32,704 bases of DNA from assembly GCA_964564105.1 (NCBI GenBank), contig CAZLZS010000010.1, positions 1-32,704 of the forward strand, read 5' to 3'. Shown in pieces: positions 29,661 through 32,704 of the stretch (positions within the stretch are counted from its first letter, which is position 1; each line of letters starts with the position of its first letter). Made by a program: the position numbers and the translations under genes. The DNA is from JACOZG01 sp964564105. Lineage in GTDB: Bacteria > Patescibacteriota > Minisyncoccia > Phycocordibacterales > JACOZG01. The notes below the pieces were generated by a model. That model was not told where the DNA came from. It did not search any database and saw only the letters and a program-made list of their open reading frames with translations.

Positions 29661-29813
29661 ATGGATTTTGACAACGAACTCGACGAGACTCTAGCGGACA
29701 CCGATGGCGCCGGTGATGAAGAAGAGACCCCGGGTATGGGCGAGAACGCCGCAGACGGAGAGAAGGCAGAGGAGGAAGACGAGGAGGATTTAGCGGAAGA
29801 CGAGGAAGTCTAG
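29661..29813 (+). CDS. Small acidic protein, 50 residues
   Basis: The ORF starts MDFDNELDETLADTDGAGDE and ends EEDLAEDEEV; more than half of the residues are Asp or Glu and none are aromatic after residue 3. It lies between ruvC and a strong terminator, with an A/T-rich leader. Such acidic microproteins occur in CPR genomes with unknown roles (nucleic-acid mimicry or counter-ion are only guesses). Confidence 0.6.
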   Translation: MDFDNELDETLADTDGAGDEEETPGMGENAADGEKAEEEDEEDLAEDEEV

Positions 29814-29838
29814 CAAGCAAACCAGAAACGAAATGAAA

Positions 29839-29870
29839 AACCCCGCCAGGTTAGACCCTGGCGGGGTTTT
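29839..29870. terminator. Bidirectional terminator
   Basis: The perfect 10-bp stem CCCCGCCAGG/CCTGGCGGGG with loop TTAGAC is flanked by A runs on the left and a T run on the right. It therefore serves both the acidic-protein gene on plus and the ATPase operon on minus. Confidence 0.93.
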
Positions 29871-29897
29871 GTTTGATCTTTGATCAAAGTTAGGTGC

Positions 29898-31541
29898 TCA
29901 GGCACCCGGCTTGACCAAAAACGCATCCAAGAATTGAAGCATGTAATCTTCGGAACAGCGGTGGAAGGTCTGAGCTTCCTCGGCCGACATAAAAACTTGA
30001 GCCAGGACCACGGTTACCAGATACGACATGTATTGACGCAGGGCCATGTCGCCCTTCTGCTCCGCGGCGGTGAAATCAGCATGGGCGATGTTAAAAACCA
30101 TGCAGCCTTTTTCATCGCCATTGAGACCGAGGCGAATTCGCCACTTGTTGCCGCTCACTTCATCACCTTCACGAAAGATGATGACAAGGCCGGTTTGACC
30201 AGCCACCCGCACTTTCTTACGCGATTGGCTGCTTTCCACCCCGCTCTTAGTGACTGACGGCGTCCGGGGCGTTCTCGTTTTGTCGGGAGGCGGGTTGGAC
30301 CCGGTCGGTTGAGGCGCCGGTGCCGTCAGGGGAGGAACTTCATTGGTTTTCCTCCGCTGGTTTTTCGGCACCCCAACGGCCTCTATCTGACCAGTACTTG
30401 GGTCTAAACCAACCCCGCGAAGCATCTCGCGATAAAGATCGCGGTGAGACGCGAGGATGGTCCGTTCCAAGTTCTGAATCACCCTTTCGGCCAGGGCTGA
30501 CAGCCGTTCGGCTTTGAACTGCTCGCGCAAGCGAGCGAGCCAGGGCCGACCGTAGTGTTCGGCGAACTGGCAGACCGCCTCGTGGAAGCGTTCGAGATCA
30601 GAATTGTACTCGAAGCGCTTCCGGTCTCCGGTCAGAGTGCAAAAGTCCACCCTGATCCGTCCCTGCACGTGGCCGCTGTCAAAAAAATCAGCCACATCCG
30701 ACCAGCTTTCTTCAAGCTGACGCAGAGGGAAAGAGTAACGGCCTTGATGATCGATTAAGACGATCGGATTTTTGTTGACCCGATGCGTCAGGTAGATAAT
30801 GAAGCAGACGGTGCCGCGCGGCGTCTCGATGAGCACCTCCTCGCGACGGCCAGGAAATTCGATTGGTTCGACGGAAACCGTTTTCTCTATCCCGTCGTGA
30901 TCAATCACTGTCACTCGGATATGGATCCCGGTCTGCTGGATCTTCGATGAATAGGCGGCGGTGATTTCCTCGGCGATGGTTTTCGCTGGATTGTCATCAC
31001 GCCTCAAGATTTTGAGCGCCGTCGGTTCCAGTTGCTGGATATCGACAAAGGTTGACATACCGGCATTCTCGCCAGAAAAGGTAAAGCCGTAATCCAGAAC
31101 TTCGTAGTCGAAATTGACCTCGGCTTGTGCCTTGACCGCTTGCCGGTCCAGACAGAGACGGAAAAAGCGCGGGCGCGGCTTCTCGTCGCGCGGCCTGGTG
31201 ATCAAACGGTACTGATCGCCAATGCCGATGCCGGCGAGATTACCAATGCCCTTCTCGCCGATGTCGTCGATTGATTTCATTCGCGCTCCGAGTCTAGCAA
31301 TTCGTTCTTGCATTTGCCCAATTGAGGCGCCGACGCCATCGTCATAAGCCTGCAGTTTGCGCTGTTTGCAATTAAGCACGATCCTCGCCCGCTTCGCCCT
31401 GGCGTCGATTTGATTTTGCACCAACTCTTTGATGACTTGGGTTAAGGTGCCGTATTTCTCGGCCAGATACATAATGATGTTGCCGGTATGGAAACCAACC
31501 GGCATCTGGCCCCTAGTTGCTGTTTCGATTGTTTCGGGCAT
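29898..31541 (-). CDS. GHKL (Hsp90/MutL/MORC-like) ATPase of unknown system
   Basis: The 547-residue protein starts MPETIETATRGQMPVGFHTG after a strong ribosome site (AGAAAGGAGG). It has the Bergerat ATP-binding fold: motif N VIKELVQNQIDA (about residues 37-48), motif G1 YDDGVG (about 66-71) and motif G2 GEKGIGNLAGIGIG (about 95-108). A transducer-like beta region follows to about 330, then a helical region with LARLREQFKAERLSALAERV. A Pro/Thr-rich linker (about 425-470) leads to a final domain of about 80 residues (LVIIFREGDEVSGNKWRIRL). It is not MutL, gyrase, Hsp90 or a histidine kinase. It ends an operon with two DNA-binding proteins, overlapping the first by 29 bp. Confidence 0.78.
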   Translation of the reverse strand: MPETIETATRGQMPVGFHTGNIIMYLAEKYGTLTQVIKELVQNQIDARAKRARIVLNCKQRKLQAYDDGVGASIGQMQERIARLGARMKSIDDIGEKGIGNLAGIGIGDQYRLITRPRDEKPRPRFFRLCLDRQAVKAQAEVNFDYEVLDYGFTFSGENAGMSTFVDIQQLEPTALKILRRDDNPAKTIAEEITAAYSSKIQQTGIHIRVTVIDHDGIEKTVSVEPIEFPGRREEVLIETPRGTVCFIIYLTHRVNKNPIVLIDHQGRYSFPLRQLEESWSDVADFFDSGHVQGRIRVDFCTLTGDRKRFEYNSDLERFHEAVCQFAEHYGRPWLARLREQFKAERLSALAERVIQNLERTILASHRDLYREMLRGVGLDPSTGQIEAVGVPKNQRRKTNEVPPLTAPAPQPTGSNPPPDKTRTPRTPSVTKSGVESSQSRKKVRVAGQTGLVIIFREGDEVSGNKWRIRLGLNGDEKGCMVFNIAHADFTAAEQKGDMALRQYMSYLVTVVLAQVFMSAEEAQTFHRCSEDYMLQFLDAFLVKPGA

Positions 31542-31995
31542 TACTGCCTCCTTTCTGTAAACGAAGTCCGTCTTCTTCCAGCACCTTGTCGCGCATTTTC
31601 TCGTTAGTGAACGCCCGGGCCAGATCCACGAAATCTTGGAATTCCTGACCCAGTCTGTCACGTACCCACCATCGATTCTCTTGAGAGGCATCGAGTAAGA
31701 GCCAGCGCAAAACAAAGTTTAAATCAATGATCTTGGCCGCCGCCACTTCGAGTCTAAGCTCTGATAATCCTTGAGCTACTTTAGCAGGCCGAGCGTCCAA
31801 TAACTCTTTCAGGGCCTTGAGGTGTGTCTTTTTTCTTGGCCTTCGCCCTTCCGCGACCCAGCTACGAACCGTGCTTCGATCAACCGACGAGCCACCGGGC
31901 ACGGTGGCGAGCAATCGGCCGAAAGCCGCCAGAGACGGTACTTTATTCGCTGTCATATACTCGTTGATCCTTAAAGCGAGATTATCATTATCCAT
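31513..31995 (-). CDS. Helix-turn-helix protein of the ATPase operon
   Basis: The 160-residue protein has an N-terminal Cro/CI-like DNA-binding region (about 1-60), with VPSLAAFGRLLATVPGGSSV and DRSTVRSWVAEGRRPRKK as helix-turn-helix plus basic wing. The helical C-terminal half includes LNFVLRWLLLDASQENRWWV and DFVDLARAFTNEKMRDKV. A strong ribosome site AAAGGAGGATGTG precedes the ATG at 31995. Its overlap with the ATPase suggests coupled translation. A regulator of its own operon or a DNA-targeting subunit are both possible. Confidence 0.7.
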   Translation of the reverse strand: MDNDNLALRINEYMTANKVPSLAAFGRLLATVPGGSSVDRSTVRSWVAEGRRPRKKTHLKALKELLDARPAKVAQGLSELRLEVAAAKIIDLNFVLRWLLLDASQENRWWVRDRLGQEFQDFVDLARAFTNEKMRDKVLEEDGLRLQKGGSNARNNRNSN

Positions 31996-32035
31996 TCACA
32001 TCCTCCTTTCGTTACTAGCAGTTTCGGAATCGGGG

Positions 32036-32584
32036 TTAGAGCGTGCCGAGAATCTTAGTCTCTTCAATCGTCACCGCGGGTCTTTCTTTCCCCTGCCAGA
32101 CGATTCTGCCGCCGACCATCACCCGGAAACCGTGCGGCACCAAACTATTTCGTTCGATCCGCCGATGGAGCTTCCCGTAATAATGCTCGCGCAGAGCTTT
32201 AGGGGTTGTGGCCGTACCAAAGGTTCGATTGAACCATCTGGTACGCTTAGGCCAATCAAGCTTTCGATTCTGGGCCAGGTTAACGATGAGCTGATCCATT
32301 TCCGAGGTGTAATGAGTAACCGAGTGCCTGCTGTTTCTCGTTAACGTCAGGCGTGCCGCTCGTTTTGTCTGCTTACGCGATGGCGCCAATCCAAGCAACT
32401 GTCGTTGCTTCAGAACCAGGGCCCGAGCGCTACGGCTAGTGCCGAAACGCTCGTTGAATTCTTGCGCCACGGTTTCCAGACGCGCCCGATCGGCCCTCAA
32501 CCAACTTAAGGGCGGATCAACCTGTTTTAGATACGCCTCTTGCTCCGGGGTGTACTTCTGGCTCGGCTGTCGTTTCTTTCTCAT
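32036..32584 (-). CDS. Protein with two Myb/SANT-like DNA-binding repeats
   Basis: From MRKKRQPSQKYTPEQEAYLK the 182-residue protein has two similar units. YTPEQEAYLKQV followed by AQEFNERFGTSRSARALVLK occupies about residues 11-72, and YTSEMDQLIVNL followed by WFNRTFGTATTPKALREHYY about 96-145. Each resembles a SANT/Myb three-helix domain with the W/FN-xxFG signature. The C-terminus GFRVMVGGRIVWQGKERPAV is beta-rich. The start at 32584 has GGAG nearby and is preferred over 32638. It is the first gene of the ATPase operon. Confidence 0.68.
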   Translation of the reverse strand: MRKKRQPSQKYTPEQEAYLKQVDPPLSWLRADRARLETVAQEFNERFGTSRSARALVLKQRQLLGLAPSRKQTKRAARLTLTRNSRHSVTHYTSEMDQLIVNLAQNRKLDWPKRTRWFNRTFGTATTPKALREHYYGKLHRRIERNSLVPHGFRVMVGGRIVWQGKERPAVTIEETKILGTL

Positions 32585-32669
32585 TTCGTTTCTCCGATTT
32601 AGTAGATTCTTTGACAGCCAACGCTGGCCACGCAGCAATTCTTGGTTATCAAAGACCGTTCTGTTTAAA

Positions 32670-32699
32670 GAGCTACCATATTGATACAGAGTTTGTCAA
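32670..32699 (-). promoter_or_regulatory. Possible promoter of the ATPase operon
   Basis: Minus strand TTGACA (32694-32699), an 18-bp spacer and TAGCTC (32670-32675) preceded by TGG. It lies 86 bp before the first gene. Confidence 0.45.
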
Positions 32700-32704
32700 A
32701 TTTT

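Overview
The window looks like a chromosomal segment of a Candidate Phyla Radiation (Patescibacteria) bacterium. The reasons are: compact genes with frequent 4-20 bp overlaps, tRNA genes without an encoded CCA, a RuvABC/RuvX/YebC set, short type IV pilus PilM/N/O/B proteins, many small toxin-antitoxin (TA) genes including CPR-style PemK proteins, and leaderless-looking promoters at the antitoxin genes. This placement is an inference; no 16S rRNA is present.

Layout. 1-2.4 kb: rplS, an RluD-type pseudouridine synthase, uppS and acyP (minus strand), then tRNA-Val and tRNA-Arg(TCT). 2.5-3.3 kb: a frameshifted AdoMetDC-like gene and a RelE-type TA pair. 3.3-6.8 kb: minus-strand operon ruvX-dedA-pilM-pilN-pilO-small pilus gene. 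6.8-11.1 kb: tRNA-Ser, a membrane protein, tRNA-Arg(GCG), rpsT, then ruvA-murE-like-mutM followed by a Phd/MazF-type TA pair. 11.2-17.4 kb: SpoU methyltransferase, DoxX-like protein, tRNA-Lys, holA-xth-mgtC, a CHRD-like secreted protein, a Cas4/RecB-like nuclease and two secreted surface proteins (glycine-rich; peptidoglycan-binding plus FN3). 17.4-22.5 kb: polA joined to a diversity-generating retroelement (DGR). 22.5-25 kb: orphan HicB, a small RNA, tsaE, a zf-HC2 protein, PemK, a damaged second tsaE copy and an unknown gene. 25-29.9 kb: pilB, two more structured-RNA candidates, ruvB, yebC, ruvC. 29.9-32.7 kb: an unfamiliar three-gene operon with two DNA-binding proteins and a GHKL ATPase.

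The centrepiece is the DGR. Template repeat 21138-21257 and variable repeat 21536-21655 align without gaps over 120 bp. They differ at 14 positions, and every one is an A of the coding strand in the template (14 of 27 such As; 0 of 93 other bases). The variable repeat forms the C-terminus of a 259-residue target protein with a strong promoter. The RT and the Avd accessory protein lie head-to-head and overlap. A run of ten Cs sits in the shared 5' region, and removing one C gives both genes an ATG start in frame. The RT has no stop codon of its own and reads directly into DNA polymerase I. A second, truncated polA start lies at the far side of the DGR.

A theme recurs: three accessory modules (TA pair at mutM, DGR at polA, zf-HC2/PemK at tsaE) are each bounded by a partial second copy of the end of the adjoining core gene. 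This suggests a common way of acquiring cargo at gene ends by insertion-duplication.
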